Positions 25,019 to 37,214 of a stretch of 64,000 nt of DNA are shown here, one piece after another. The notes under the pieces were generated by a model. The model saw only the letters and a program-made list of their open reading frames with translations, was not told the DNA's origin and searched no databases. Origin of the DNA: Persebacter sp965221835 (GTDB lineage Bacteria > Pseudomonadota > Gammaproteobacteria > Tethybacterales > Persebacteraceae); contig OZ244916.1 of NCBI GenBank assembly GCA_965221835.1, forward strand, positions 1,302,001 to 1,366,000. Reading direction: 5' to 3'. Within the stretch, counting starts at the first letter, position 1. Each line of letters begins with the position of its first letter. The position numbers and the translations under genes were made by a program.

Positions 25019-25836
25019 TGCGGATATTCTACTACATCCGCCGCACGGGCGGGCGTTTGAAAAATTCGGCGGTCTTCCAGCCGCATCGCGGTGAGCGTTC
25101 GCCCCCACAAACAGCCGGTATCTAACGCGCAAATGTCGCGCCGCAACAACAATCCCAAAGACGACCAATGCCCGACAATCACTGTTGCCGCCCATCGCCG
25201 CCGATATGGAAAATCAAACCACGGAATCGTTCCCGGCGGACGATTTGCCGGCGCCCCCGCATAACGCAATATCGTTGCACCATCCGCCGACAACAAGCGC
25301 AAACGGGTGAAAACATTCACGACCAAACGATGACGCGATTCTTGCGACAATGCCGGATGCCATCGTTGCGGCGAATCGCCGTACATTGCCGCAAAAAAGT
25401 TATCATCCGTTTGCAAACGCGCCGACACTTCCGCCGCCAATTCTTCCGCCTGCATTTGTTCCCATTCCGGCAACCGCCCCGCATGCAAAAGCGTATAATC
25501 GCCCGCGCAATGCATCAGCGGCAAAGAACGCAACCAGCCGCAAAGCAAATCGGCGTCCGGCGACTCCAAAACCGCCCGCAGCGATTCGTCTTTCGGTGCG
25601 GGACGCGCCCCGATATGGGCGGCGAGTAAATGCAAATCGTGATTGCCGAGAACCGCCCGCACCGAATCGCGCATTTGGTACAAACGGCGCAATACGCCGG
25701 GCGAATCGGGACCGCGCCCGACTACATCGCCGGTCAGCCACAGCGTATCGCGCGGCGGCGAAAACGAAATTTGCGCGAACAAATCTTCCAAAGAACGCAG
25801 ACAGCCGTGAATGTCGCCGATGGCGTAAATCGCCAT
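25015..25836 (-). CDS. apaH: Bis(5'-nucleosyl)-tetraphosphatase, symmetrical
   Basis: A 273-residue metallophosphatase splitting Ap4A into two ADP. The metal-binding motifs are in order: YAIGDIHGC (residues 4-12), TGDVVGRGP, VLGNHDLHLLA, LLHAG and a late VIVGHWSSLG, where relatives have GH. The start at 25836 lies 2 bp after the EamA stop, and the gene overlaps the dehydrogenase start by 4 bp, giving a three-gene operon. In E. coli it sits with ksgA and pdxA instead, so this context is different. Confidence 0.92.
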   Translation of the reverse strand: MAIYAIGDIHGCLRSLEDLFAQISFSPPRDTLWLTGDVVGRGPDSPGVLRRLYQMRDSVRAVLGNHDLHLLAAHIGARPAPKDESLRAVLESPDADLLCGWLRSLPLMHCAGDYTLLHAGRLPEWEQMQAEELAAEVSARLQTDDNFFAAMYGDSPQRWHPALSQESRHRLVVNVFTRLRLLSADGATILRYAGAPANRPPGTIPWFDFPYRRRWAATVIVGHWSSLGLLLRRDICALDTGCLWGRTLTAMRLEDRRIFQTPARAADVVEYPQ

Positions 25837-25838
25837 TT

Positions 25839-26720
25839 TTATGCGCGCACCGCCCGGCGGCGATGAAAATGATTGACGACAATAATGCCGGAAACCGCGA
25901 GTATCGCGCCGAATGCAAAACGCAAAGTCGGTTCTTCGCCGAGAAATAAAATCGCCCCCGATACCCCGAAAATCGGCGTAAAAACATAAAACGGCATCAC
26001 CGCCGACAGCGGATAATGTTGCAACAATCGGAACAATCCGACATGCCCCACAAGCGACACCACCAACGCGGAATATAAAACGGTCGTCCATTCCGCCGCC
26101 CCCGCCGCCATCAGCGGTGCGCGCCATTCTTCGCCGGACAAAAACGACAACGCCAACATCGGCGGCGCGGAAACCAACGCCATCAGCGCGTTTAAGTTGA
26201 GCAATCCCAATCCCGATTCGCGAAGTCCGCGCGAAATAACATTCGCAGCGGCATAAAACGCCGCACTAATCAGCACCAGCGCGAACGCCAACGGATAGCC
26301 CAAAACGGCAGTATCAAAACCGACAACCAATACGCCGCCCATCGTCAAAAAAATGCCGCCCCACACCGCGCGCGAGGCGCGTTCGCCAAGCATCCACGCG
26401 CCCAGCAATATCGCCGCCGGTGTAGAAAACTGCGTGCCGATAAGAATCGCGGATGCACCGCCCGCCAAATACAACGCCCAGTACATCGCGCCGTATACGC
26501 CGATTCCCATCGTCAGACAAAATCCGCCCGCCGCCCGCCAATGCGCCAGCGCGGGCTTAAATCGCAAAAACGGCGCCAACACCGCCGCCACCAACGCAAA
26601 GCGCATTGTCGCAAACAAAAACGGCGGAAAATGTTCCACCCCGACTTTGCCGAACAAATACGCGCCAGAAAAAACGGCATTAATGGCGAGGACGGCGAAA
26701 ACGGCGGGCGCGGAAAGCAT
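25839..26720 (-). CDS. EamA/DMT-family permease
   Basis: A 293-residue inner-membrane protein with about ten transmembrane segments in two repeats. PAVFAVLAINAVFSGAYLFG opens repeat one; SAVMPFYVFTPIFGVSGAI and LGEEPTLRFAFGAILAVSG are in repeat two. The substrate is unknown. A perfect TATAAT at 26727-26732 lies 6 nt before the ATG, so the mRNA is probably leaderless and drives the apaH operon. It is divergent from polA. Confidence 0.88.
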   Translation of the reverse strand: MLSAPAVFAVLAINAVFSGAYLFGKVGVEHFPPFLFATMRFALVAAVLAPFLRFKPALAHWRAAGGFCLTMGIGVYGAMYWALYLAGGASAILIGTQFSTPAAILLGAWMLGERASRAVWGGIFLTMGGVLVVGFDTAVLGYPLAFALVLISAAFYAAANVISRGLRESGLGLLNLNALMALVSAPPMLALSFLSGEEWRAPLMAAGAAEWTTVLYSALVVSLVGHVGLFRLLQHYPLSAVMPFYVFTPIFGVSGAILFLGEEPTLRFAFGAILAVSGIIVVNHFHRRRAVRA

Positions 26721-26726
26721 TGCCGT

Positions 26727-26843
26727 ATTATAAGGCGGTGCGTTTTGTTATTGACAACACCGCGCAAAACGCGACAATCGCCGCCCGTCCCGTCTCCGTT
26801 TTTTTTGCGAAACCGCCGCGCCTGCTGCGGTTTGCGGCATAAT
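26727..26843. promoter_or_regulatory. Divergent leaderless promoters of EamA-apaH (-) and polA (+)
   Basis: Minus-strand TATAAT (26732-26727) ends 6 nt before the EamA ATG. Plus-strand CATAAT (26838-26843) ends 6 nt before the polA ATG. Neither gene has a Shine-Dalgarno. Confidence 0.6.
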
Positions 26844-26849
26844 TCGGAA

Positions 26850-29495
26850 ATGCGCCTTTTGCTGATAGATGCGACCGCCTATTTGTTCCGTGCTTTCCAC
26901 GCCATGGGCGATTTGCGGACATCGTCCGGCACCCCGTCCGGTGCGATATTCGGTTTCGTGCGGATGTTGCACAACCTGCACGAAAAATGGAATCCCGAAA
27001 GAGTCGCATGCGTGATGGATGCGCCCGGCAAAAATTTTCGCCACAAATTGTCGCCGCACTACAAGGCGAATCGCCCGCCGACATCTCCCGATTTAATCGC
27101 GCAAATCGCCCCCGCCAAAGCGTTTGTCATCGCCCGCGGCTGGACTCTCGCTTGCATTGAAGGCGTGGAAGCGGACGATGTAATTGCAACACTCGCAGCG
27201 CAAGGAAAACGCGCCGGGATGGAAGTTATTGTCGCATCCGCCGATAAAGATTTAATGCAAATTGTGGACGAAAGCGTGCAAATGTACGACGAAGCGCGCG
27301 ACAAATTGTACGACGAAAAAGCGGTGTGCGACAAATTCGGCGTACCCCCCGCGCAAATGGGCGATTTTCTCGCGTTAGTCGGCGACACTTCAGACAACAT
27401 TCGCGGCGTAGAAAAAGTCGGACCCAAAACCGCCGCAAAACTTCTCGCCGAATTCGGTTCGCTGGACGGCATTGTCGCCCGCGCAAACGATTCCGAAAAA
27501 ATAAAAGGCGCACTCGCCGCCAACTTGCGCGCCGCTATTGACGGCGGCGTACTCGCCCTCGCGCGCAAACTTGTCGACTTGCGCCGCGATGTCTTGCTGC
27601 CGCAATCCGCCGAAGAATGCATACCCGCCGCACCAGACGCCGAAAAATGGCGCGCACTTTGCGAACAATACGAAATCCGCCGCTTTGCCGGCGACATCAC
27701 CGCCGCAACCGAAAACACGCGCGCAAAAGCGAACATAGTTTCCGATATAAAAAATTTGCAACAACAACTCGCCGCCGCACGCAAAAACGGAATCGTCGCA
27801 ATAGATACCGAAACGGACGGCGCATCGCCGATGCGCGCGAAAATTGTCGGCTTTTCTTTCGCGCACGATGACAAAACCGCTTTTTATGTACCGCTTGCGC
27901 ACGACGAAATCGGCGCACACCAAATCGCCGCCAAAGACGCGTTGCAAACATTGCGCCCGATTTTGGAAGACGAAAATGTCATAAAAATTTTTCATAACGG
28001 AAAATACGATTTGCATATTTTTGCCAACTGCGGTTTGCAAGTACGCGGCGTTTTAGAAGATACCAAAATCGCCGCATCGCTGGGCGAACCGGGGCGACAA
28101 AATACTTTATCGGCGTTGGCAAAAAGACATTTGCAAGCGCACACCATCGCGTTTAAAGATTTGGTCGACGGCAGGCGAATCAAAAGTTTCGCGCAAACAG
28201 ACATTGCATCCGCCGCCGATTACGCCGCGGCGGATGCAGAAATAACTTATAAACTTCGCGCGTCACTCATCAAAAAATTGCAACCAGACGCGGCGCGTTT
28301 GTACGAAACAATGGAACGCCCGCTGATGCCGGTGTTGTACAAAATGGAACGCGCCGGCATTCGCATTGACGGCGCCGCCCTTCTGGAATTCGCCGCCGAA
28401 CTGCGTACGCAAATGGCGGCATTGGAACGCGAAGCGCATGAAATCGCGGGCGGTGCGTTCAATTTAAATTCGCCGCAACAATTGGCGGCGCTTTTGTTTG
28501 ACAAAATGAACGCGCCCGCCCAACGCAAAACCGGCGGCGGTGCGCGGTCTACTGACGAAAGCGTACTAGAAAAACTCGCCCCCGATTTTCCGCTGGCACG
28601 GATTGCGCACGCCCATCGCGAATTGGCAAAACTCAACAATACCTACGCCGAAAAACTGCCGCAAATGATTCATCCCGACAGCGGACGGGTGCATACGAGT
28701 TTCAATCAAACCGCGGTGGCGACAGGGCGATTGTCTTCTCGCGAACCGAATTTGCAAAACATTCCCGCGCGCGGTGCGAACGGACGGCGAATCCGCCGCG
28801 CTTTTATTGCCGACAAAAACGCCGTGCTAATCAGCGCCGATTATTCGCAAATAGAACTTCGTCTGATGGCGCACATTTCCGAAGATGAATCGTTACTCGC
28901 CGCATTCGCCGCCGGGCGCGACATACACCGGCGCACGGCGGCGGAAATTTTTTCCGTTTCCGAAGACGAAGTAGACGCCGACCGGCGGCGCACCGCAAAA
29001 GCAATTAATTTCGGATTGATGTACGGCATGTCCCCTTTCGGATTGGCGCGCGCATTAAATACAACTCAAATGATGGCGCGGGAATATATCGCGCGTTATT
29101 TTGACCGCTATCCCGGCGTTGCCGCGTTTATGGAAAACATTCGCAAAACCGCGCGCCGCGATGGCGCCGTTCGCACCATCGCCGGACGGCGAATTCCGCT
29201 ATTGTCCGGCAATCCGCAAGCGGCAATGCGGGCGGCAATTAATGCGCCGATGCAAGGCGGTGCCGCCGATATTATTAAAATGGCAATGCTTAAAACAGCG
29301 GACTATCTCGCCCAAAATCGCATGCAAACAAAACTTTTATTGCAAGTACATGACGAATTGGTACTAGAATCGCCGCTGGAAGAAACCGCACAACTCATGC
29401 GCGATCTTCCCGAACTGATGTGCGGAGTCGTGCATCTTAAAACGCCGCTGGAAGTATCAATCAACCGCGCCCCCAACTGGGACGAAGCACACTAA
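26850..29495 (+). CDS. polA: DNA polymerase I
   Basis: An 881-residue repair and Okazaki-fragment polymerase. The N-terminal 5'-3' exonuclease starts MRLLLIDATAYLFRAFHAMG and contains VEADDVIATLA and ALVGDTSDNIRGVEKVGPKT. The 3'-5' proofreading domain keeps its acidic residues (AIDTETDGA; IFHNGKYDLHIF; YAAADAEITYKL). The polymerase domain shows ISADYSQIELRLMAHIS (motif A), RRTAKAINFGLMYGMS (finger helix) and LLQVHDELVLE (motif C). All three activities therefore look intact. The start is chosen by the 6-nt spacing from CATAAT; an open frame extends upstream but lacks homology. It converges on mutS. Confidence 0.97.
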   Translation: MRLLLIDATAYLFRAFHAMGDLRTSSGTPSGAIFGFVRMLHNLHEKWNPERVACVMDAPGKNFRHKLSPHYKANRPPTSPDLIAQIAPAKAFVIARGWTLACIEGVEADDVIATLAAQGKRAGMEVIVASADKDLMQIVDESVQMYDEARDKLYDEKAVCDKFGVPPAQMGDFLALVGDTSDNIRGVEKVGPKTAAKLLAEFGSLDGIVARANDSEKIKGALAANLRAAIDGGVLALARKLVDLRRDVLLPQSAEECIPAAPDAEKWRALCEQYEIRRFAGDITAATENTRAKANIVSDIKNLQQQLAAARKNGIVAIDTETDGASPMRAKIVGFSFAHDDKTAFYVPLAHDEIGAHQIAAKDALQTLRPILEDENVIKIFHNGKYDLHIFANCGLQVRGVLEDTKIAASLGEPGRQNTLSALAKRHLQAHTIAFKDLVDGRRIKSFAQTDIASAADYAAADAEITYKLRASLIKKLQPDAARLYETMERPLMPVLYKMERAGIRIDGAALLEFAAELRTQMAALEREAHEIAGGAFNLNSPQQLAALLFDKMNAPAQRKTGGGARSTDESVLEKLAPDFPLARIAHAHRELAKLNNTYAEKLPQMIHPDSGRVHTSFNQTAVATGRLSSREPNLQNIPARGANGRRIRRAFIADKNAVLISADYSQIELRLMAHISEDESLLAAFAAGRDIHRRTAAEIFSVSEDEVDADRRRTAKAINFGLMYGMSPFGLARALNTTQMMAREYIARYFDRYPGVAAFMENIRKTARRDGAVRTIAGRRIPLLSGNPQAAMRAAINAPMQGGAADIIKMAMLKTADYLAQNRMQTKLLLQVHDELVLESPLEETAQLMRDLPELMCGVVHLKTPLEVSINRAPNWDEAH

Positions 29496-29543
29496 ACCGC
29501 CGCAACTTCGTGCAGACAAAAATCGGAAACTTCCGAATTTTGA

Positions 29544-32075
29544 TTAGTTTTTGCGGTGCGCCATTTCGTGCAATTGATATAACAAATCGTGTGCCGCCCG
29601 CGGCGAAAGCGAATCGGGGTCTGTGTCGCGCAGTTTTTGCAATGCCGCAGATGGCGGTGCGGCGGGCGGTGCGGGTTGCGAAAACAGCGGCAGCGATTCG
29701 CGCGGGCGTTCAAACGCATCCAACATTTCGCGCGCACGCGCCAATACTTCGGGCGGTACACCCGCCAACCGCGCGACTTGCAAACCATAACTGCGATTGG
29801 CGGCACCGTCGGCAACGCGATGCAAAAACACGATTTCGTCACCGTGTTCGGCGACTTCCAGATGGCGATTGATAGCCGATTTTTGTTGTGCGGGCAACGC
29901 GGTCAATTCAAAATAATGGGTCGCGAACATCGTCAACGCGCGATTTTGCAAAAGCCGTTCGGCGAGCGCCCACGCCAGCGACAAACCGTCAAATGTGGAA
30001 GTACCGCGCCCGATTTCGTCCAGCAAAACCAAACTCCGCGATTCCGCGCTGTGCAAAATTTCCGCCGCTTCGGTCATTTCCACCATAAAAGTAGAACGCC
30101 CGCCCGCCAAATCATCCGCCGCACCGATGCGCGTAAATATGCGTTCCACATCGCCCACTGCCGCCGAATCGGCGGGGACAAAAGAACCGCAATGCGCCAA
30201 CACCGCAATCAACGCGGTCTGCCGCAAATAGGTAGATTTTCCGCCCATGTTCGGGCCGGTGATGATATGCAAACGCGCGCGGTCGTCCAGATGTAAATCG
30301 TTGCCGACAAAATGTTCGGTTTGCGCTTCCACCACCGGATGCCGCCCGCCGACAATATGCAAAATTGATTCATCGCGCATTTCGGGACGCCGCCAGCGCA
30401 ACGATTTTGCCGCCGCCGCAAAACATACGAGAACATCCAGTTCGGCAAGTGCCGCCGCAAGTTTGCGTAAATCGGCAATATGCGGTTGCAAATCGGCAAG
30501 CATTTTTTCGTACAATATTTTTTCCAACGCCCGCGCGCGTTCTTCGGCGGCGAGAACTTTTTCTTCGTGATTTTTCAGTTCCGGCGTAATGTAGCGTTCC
30601 GCATGTTTTAAGGTTTGCCGCCGCCGCCATTCGGCGGGCGTATCCGCCGCCCGCGATTTCGGAATTTCAATATAAAAACCGTGCATTTTTCCGTATTCCA
30701 CGCGCAATGTTTCTATGCCGCTTTCGCGTCTTGCCGCCGCCGCCATTTCGTCCAATCCATCGCGCGCATTGTGTCGCAACCGGCGCAACTCGTCCAACTC
30801 GGAATCAAACTCATCGGCGATTATTCCGCCGTCTCGTGCCGATACTGCCGGTTCGGCGGCGAGGGTGCGCAAAATATCCGTCACCGCCGCCGCCGGTGCG
30901 CACAATTTTGTCAGCGCGGCGAGTTTTGCGGATGCCGCAATCGCGGGCGCAACGGCGCGGGCAATGCCCGGCAACGCATTGAGAGTCGTCCGCAATCCCG
31001 CAAGATCGCGCGGTCGCGCCGAAAATAACGCGATTCCCGCCGCCACTTTTTCCACATCAGAAACCGCCGCCAAAGTTTTTTGTATTTCTTCGGCGGCGTT
31101 GGTTTTTAGCAGCGAATCGACCGCCTCATGGCGCGGGAGAATTTCATCACGGCGGCGCGGCGGATGATGCAACAAATGCGCGAGAAATCGCCCGCCCATC
31201 GGCGTTTTGCATGTGTTCAGTACCGACAACAATGTCGGTGCGCGCGCACCGGACAAAGTTTTTGTCAGTTCCAACGCACCGCGCGTAGCGGCGGTCATGC
31301 CGATAAAATCGCCATCATTTTCGCGCACAATCGCGCGAATGTCGTTCAGCGGTTTTTTGTACGCATCTTGTGCGTAGCGCAACAAAGCGGCAGCCGCACA
31401 CACCGCCGCCGGACAATCGCGCAATCCGAAACCATACAAATCACGCACCTGAAAATGCCGTGTCAACAACCGTTCGCCGTCCGCATGCGAAAAACGCCAA
31501 TCGGGCAAAAACTTTAACGCCCCGCCCGCAGGCGGCGGAAAAGATTCGGGTAATAAAATTTCCGCCGGACGCAAACGCGCCACAACTTCCGCCGCCGCCG
31601 TTCGCGCACAAACGCCCGCTTTGAACAATCCGCGCGCGAGATCCATCCACGCATAACCGCAATCGTCTTTGTCGCCGCAAATCGCAAAAAGCACGCCCGA
31701 TTGTTCCGCGGATAACAAATCGGAATCGGCGAGGGTGCCGGGCGTTACCACGCGGGTGACAGCGCGATGCATCGGTCCTTTTCCTTCGGAATCGCCGATT
31801 TGTTCGCAAATCGCCGCCGATTCGCCGATTTTAATCAGACGCGCGAGATATTGATCAACGGAATGCACCGGCACGCCCGCCATCGGAATCGGCGCACCGT
31901 CCGCCACGCCCCGTTTTGTTAAAGTAATATTCAGCCACTCGGACGCTTTTATCGCATCTTCGTAAAACATTTCGTAAAAATCGCCCATGCGAAACAGCAG
32001 CAACATATCCGAATGCTCTTTTTTGATGCTCATGTACTGACGCATCAACGGCGAAAGCGCGCCGCCGGAAGTCAT
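29544..32075 (-). CDS. mutS: DNA mismatch repair protein MutS
   Basis: An 843-residue ATPase recognising mismatches. The N-terminal mismatch-binding domain has LLFRMGDFYEMFYEDA with the Phe-x-Glu that stacks on the mispair. The ATPase has Walker A ITGPNMGGKSTYLRQ, the N-2 loop and Walker B VLLDEIGRGTSTFDGLSLAW, plus the signature segment STFMVEMTEAAEIL. The C-terminal helical tail is present though short. It is co-transcribed after suhB with a 4-bp ATGA overlap. Only 48 bp separate it from the converging polA end. Confidence 0.97.
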   Translation of the reverse strand: MTSGGALSPLMRQYMSIKKEHSDMLLLFRMGDFYEMFYEDAIKASEWLNITLTKRGVADGAPIPMAGVPVHSVDQYLARLIKIGESAAICEQIGDSEGKGPMHRAVTRVVTPGTLADSDLLSAEQSGVLFAICGDKDDCGYAWMDLARGLFKAGVCARTAAAEVVARLRPAEILLPESFPPPAGGALKFLPDWRFSHADGERLLTRHFQVRDLYGFGLRDCPAAVCAAAALLRYAQDAYKKPLNDIRAIVRENDGDFIGMTAATRGALELTKTLSGARAPTLLSVLNTCKTPMGGRFLAHLLHHPPRRRDEILPRHEAVDSLLKTNAAEEIQKTLAAVSDVEKVAAGIALFSARPRDLAGLRTTLNALPGIARAVAPAIAASAKLAALTKLCAPAAAVTDILRTLAAEPAVSARDGGIIADEFDSELDELRRLRHNARDGLDEMAAAARRESGIETLRVEYGKMHGFYIEIPKSRAADTPAEWRRRQTLKHAERYITPELKNHEEKVLAAEERARALEKILYEKMLADLQPHIADLRKLAAALAELDVLVCFAAAAKSLRWRRPEMRDESILHIVGGRHPVVEAQTEHFVGNDLHLDDRARLHIITGPNMGGKSTYLRQTALIAVLAHCGSFVPADSAAVGDVERIFTRIGAADDLAGGRSTFMVEMTEAAEILHSAESRSLVLLDEIGRGTSTFDGLSLAWALAERLLQNRALTMFATHYFELTALPAQQKSAINRHLEVAEHGDEIVFLHRVADGAANRSYGLQVARLAGVPPEVLARAREMLDAFERPRESLPLFSQPAPPAAPPSAALQKLRDTDPDSLSPRAAHDLLYQLHEMAHRKN

Positions 32076-32845
32076 TCCGCGCTCTTTTTTAGAGTCGCCA
32101 AATACGGCGCAAACACGCCCGCCGCCCCGGCGACAAAACATTTTGTCGGTTCGGCGAAAGCGAATGTCGTGCCGTCCGCCGAATCCGCCAACAATCCGCC
32201 CGCCTCGCGCACCAACAACGCCCCGGCAGCAACATCCCAATAACGCACCGGCCCCGACACCAACATATCCGCGCGTCCCGCCGCCACTATTGCCAAATCC
32301 AACGCCGTCGCCCCGCATCGCCGCATTCCCGCAGTACGAGTCGCCAAATCGCGAATGACTTCCCACATTTGCGCGTCCAATACGCCGCCCGCCAAAAATA
32401 AAGAATCGGAAAAAGATTTTCGCGGCGAAGCGCGCAACCGCTGATTGTGCAAAAACGCCCCTTCGCCACGGGCGGCATGAAAAGTTTCGTTCGCCGCGAT
32501 ATTATGCACCGCACCGGCAAGGGCACGCCCGTTTTCGCAATACGCCACCGACACGGCACAATATTCGTACCGATGCACAAAATTGGTCGTGCCGTCAATC
32601 GGATCCACCACCCAGCACCGCTGCGAATCGCCGACTTTTCCGCGTTCTTCGCCCCAAAAACCATGTTCCGGATATTTTTCGGCAATGCGCGAAGCGATTA
32701 GTTCTTCCACTTCATGATCCGCATCGGTAATCGTTTCGCCATCGTCTTTTTTGCCAACGCGATAGCGTTCGGAATAAAACCGCCGCCGCGCCAACGCACC
32801 GCCCGCTGCGGCAAGTTCGGCGGCGAAAACAGACATTACCGACAT
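32072..32845 (-). CDS. suhB: Inositol monophosphatase family protein (SuhB-like)
   Basis: A 257-residue Mg-dependent phosphatase. Metal-site motifs are GFWGEERG, WVVDPIDGTTNFVHRYEY and the late PVRYWDVAAGALLVREAGG. In E. coli SuhB dephosphorylates inositol phosphate and also modulates rRNA transcription; other members act on histidinol phosphate or fructose-1,6-bisphosphate, so the substrate is not certain. The start could be the ATG at 32845 or at 32836. It overlaps mutS by 4 bp. Confidence 0.87.
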   Translation of the reverse strand: MSVMSVFAAELAAAGGALARRRFYSERYRVGKKDDGETITDADHEVEELIASRIAEKYPEHGFWGEERGKVGDSQRCWVVDPIDGTTNFVHRYEYCAVSVAYCENGRALAGAVHNIAANETFHAARGEGAFLHNQRLRASPRKSFSDSLFLAGGVLDAQMWEVIRDLATRTAGMRRCGATALDLAIVAAGRADMLVSGPVRYWDVAAGALLVREAGGLLADSADGTTFAFAEPTKCFVAGAAGVFAPYLATLKKSAE

Positions 32846-32906
32846 CGCCAACCCCGCCGCCGTCCGCCAAGATTTATCGCGCGCCGCATAATCCGCCGTT
32901 AATCCG

Positions 32907-35258
32907 TCAACGACGCATCAGCCGGGCGCGCGTTTCAATTAAAGTATCGGGATTTAACGAAATCGCGGAAATTCCCTCATCCATCAGCCAGCCGGCAAAA
33001 TCGGGATGATCAGACGGCGCCTGCCCGCAAATGCCGACATATTTCCCCCGTTCGCGGCAAGCGCGAATCGCCCGCGAAATCAGCATTTTGACCGCCGGAT
33101 CCCGTTCGTCAAACACGCCCGACACCAATTCGGAATCGCGATCCAACGCCAAAGTCAGTTGCGTCAAATCGTTGGAACCGATAGAAAAACCGTCAAAATG
33201 TTGCAAAAATTCGTCCGCCAAAAGCGCGTTCGCCGGCACTTCGCACATCATAATAATTTTCCATTCTTCGCGGCGAATTCCGGCACGCCGCATCGCTTCC
33301 ACAACCGCCGCCCCTTCGGCGACGGTGCGCACAAACGGCACCATCAGCCACAAGTTATCTATGCCCGTTTCTTCGCGAACGCGCCGCATCGCTTCGCATT
33401 CCATCGCAAAACACTCGGCAAATTCGTCCGCCAGATAGCGCGTTGCGCCGCGAAATCCAATCATCGGATTTTCTTCGGCGGGTTCAAATCGCCGCCCGCC
33501 GACCAAACCGGCGTATTCGTTAGATTTGAAATCGGACAGCCGCAATATGACCGGACGGGGCGCAAACGCCGCCGCAATCGTCGCCGCCCCTTCGGCGATT
33601 TTGCCGACATAACACTCGCGCGGACTTTCATAACCGTCCGCCAGCCGCCGCGTTTCGTGCCGCAACGCATCAGGCAAACGCGCATAATCTAACGCACAAC
33701 GCGGATGAAACCCAATCGTCCGCGCGATAATAAACTCCATTCGCGCCAGCCCAACGCCGTCAGACGGCAAGCGGGCAAACTCAAACGCCATATCGGGATT
33801 AGCGACATTCACCTGCAATTTGACCGGCAACTCGCCGCCCGGCTCAGGCGTAAATTCGTCCACTTCAAAGCGCATTGTGCCTTCGTATACATAACCGGAA
33901 TCTCCTTCGGCACAACAGACGCTAACTTCGGCACCGTCGCCGATTGCAGCCAGCGACTCGCCGCAACCGACCACCGCCGGCACACCGAGTTCGCGGGCGA
34001 TAATCGCCGCATGACATGTGCGTCCGCCACGCCGGGTAACGATAGCGGCGGCGCGTTTCATCACCGGTTCCCAATCGGGATCGGTCATATCGGCAACCAA
34101 CACATCGCCTTCTTCCACTTTGTGCATATCATCCGCCCCTGCTACCAACCGCGCCCTGCCGGTGCCGATTTTTTGACCGACTGCGCGCCCTTCGGCAAGC
34201 GTTTTTCCTTTTTCTAAAATGCGATAACGGCGCACCGACATCGCAGACGGCGCGCGCGATTTAATCGTTTCCGGTCGCGCCTGCACAATAAAAATGTCGC
34301 CGCTTTCGCCGTCTTGCGCCCATTCAATATCCATGTGCCGCCCGTAATACTCTTCTATGGCAAGCGCGTACCGGGCGAGCGTTTTAATGTCTTCATCGCC
34401 AATGCAAAAGCGGCGGCGGGCAGATTCTTCCACGCGTACATTTTTGACGGACGCACCGGCAGCGGCAAAATCGCCGAGAATCATTTTGTCCGCCTTGTCG
34501 CCGAGTTTGCGGCGCAAAATGGGATTTGAAAATCCTGCCCGCAAAGCGGTTTTGCCGACATAAAACTCGTCCGGATTGACCGCACCTTGCACAACATTTT
34601 CGCCGAGACCATAAGCGGCGGTAATAAACACCGCGTTTTCAAATCCGGATTCGGTATCCAAAGTAAACATCACGCCGCTCGCCGCCAAATCGCTGCGCAC
34701 CATTTTTTGTACCGTAACCGACAATGCAACATCGGCATTTTCGTAACCGCGATGACGGCGATAGGCGATAGCGCGGTCGGTAAACAAAGATGCGAAAACC
34801 CGCCGGGTCGCATCCAACACTTCATCTTCGCCGCGAATATTGAGATAAGTTTCCTGCTGTCCGGCAAAAGATGCATCGGGCATATCTTCGGCGGTTGCCG
34901 AAGAACGGACGGCAACCGCCCCGCCGAGCGCGGAATAGGCGGCGCGCAACTCGCGCGTAAAATCTTCCGGCAACGGCGATTCCATAATCCGGCGGCGAAT
35001 TTCTGCCGCCGTTTTCGCCAACGCGCGCGTATCCGCAACATCCAACGCAGCAATAGAATCGCGAATAAATGCGTCCAGCGCATTGTCGCGCAAAAACCGC
35101 CGATACGCATCGGAAGTTGTTGCAAAGCCGTCCGGTACGCGCACTCCGGCGGCGGAAAGCCCGCCGATCAATTCGCCGAGGGAAGCGTTTTTGCCGCCCA
35201 CTCGCGCCACATCGGACATGCGAAGTTCGGACAACGGAATAATATCGCGTGTCTCCAT
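32907..35258 (-). CDS. ppsA: Phosphoenolpyruvate synthase
   Basis: A 783-residue gluconeogenic enzyme converting pyruvate and ATP to PEP, AMP and phosphate. The N-terminal nucleotide-binding domain begins VARVGGKNASLGELIGGL and has VAVRSSATAEDMPDASFAGQ. The central phosphohistidine domain has TRRGGRTCHAAIIARELGVP with the catalytic His. The C-terminal TIM barrel ends with FSIGSNDLTQLTLALDRDS and GKYVGICGQAPSD, including the catalytic Cys. No ppsR regulator gene is adjacent. TACAAT at 35269-35274 lies 10 nt before the ATG at 35258. Confidence 0.96.
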   Translation of the reverse strand: METRDIIPLSELRMSDVARVGGKNASLGELIGGLSAAGVRVPDGFATTSDAYRRFLRDNALDAFIRDSIAALDVADTRALAKTAAEIRRRIMESPLPEDFTRELRAAYSALGGAVAVRSSATAEDMPDASFAGQQETYLNIRGEDEVLDATRRVFASLFTDRAIAYRRHRGYENADVALSVTVQKMVRSDLAASGVMFTLDTESGFENAVFITAAYGLGENVVQGAVNPDEFYVGKTALRAGFSNPILRRKLGDKADKMILGDFAAAGASVKNVRVEESARRRFCIGDEDIKTLARYALAIEEYYGRHMDIEWAQDGESGDIFIVQARPETIKSRAPSAMSVRRYRILEKGKTLAEGRAVGQKIGTGRARLVAGADDMHKVEEGDVLVADMTDPDWEPVMKRAAAIVTRRGGRTCHAAIIARELGVPAVVGCGESLAAIGDGAEVSVCCAEGDSGYVYEGTMRFEVDEFTPEPGGELPVKLQVNVANPDMAFEFARLPSDGVGLARMEFIIARTIGFHPRCALDYARLPDALRHETRRLADGYESPRECYVGKIAEGAATIAAAFAPRPVILRLSDFKSNEYAGLVGGRRFEPAEENPMIGFRGATRYLADEFAECFAMECEAMRRVREETGIDNLWLMVPFVRTVAEGAAVVEAMRRAGIRREEWKIIMMCEVPANALLADEFLQHFDGFSIGSNDLTQLTLALDRDSELVSGVFDERDPAVKMLISRAIRACRERGKYVGICGQAPSDHPDFAGWLMDEGISAISLNPDTLIETRARLMRR

Positions 35259-35268
35259 CTGCACGGCA

Positions 35269-35409
35269 ATTGTAGCAGATTTATCCGCCGCCGCACACGA
35301 CACGCAAAAATGCGACAAACCGCCGATATGTTTTATTCATCCGCACGGCGGGGAAATTTCGGCAACAAGCGCGGCGGATAAACGCAATTTCCTTAAAACG
35401 CGGTAAAAT
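35269..35409. promoter_or_regulatory. Divergent promoter region of ppsA (-) and lepA (+)
   Basis: Minus-strand TACAAT (35274-35269) lies 10 nt from the ppsA ATG. Plus-strand TAAAAT (35404-35409) lies 11 nt from the lepA ATG. Both would give very short leaders, and no Shine-Dalgarno is seen for either gene. Confidence 0.45.
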
Positions 35410-35420
35410 ACGCTTTACCG

Positions 35421-37210
<1,790 letters not shown>

Positions 37211-37214
<4 letters not shown>
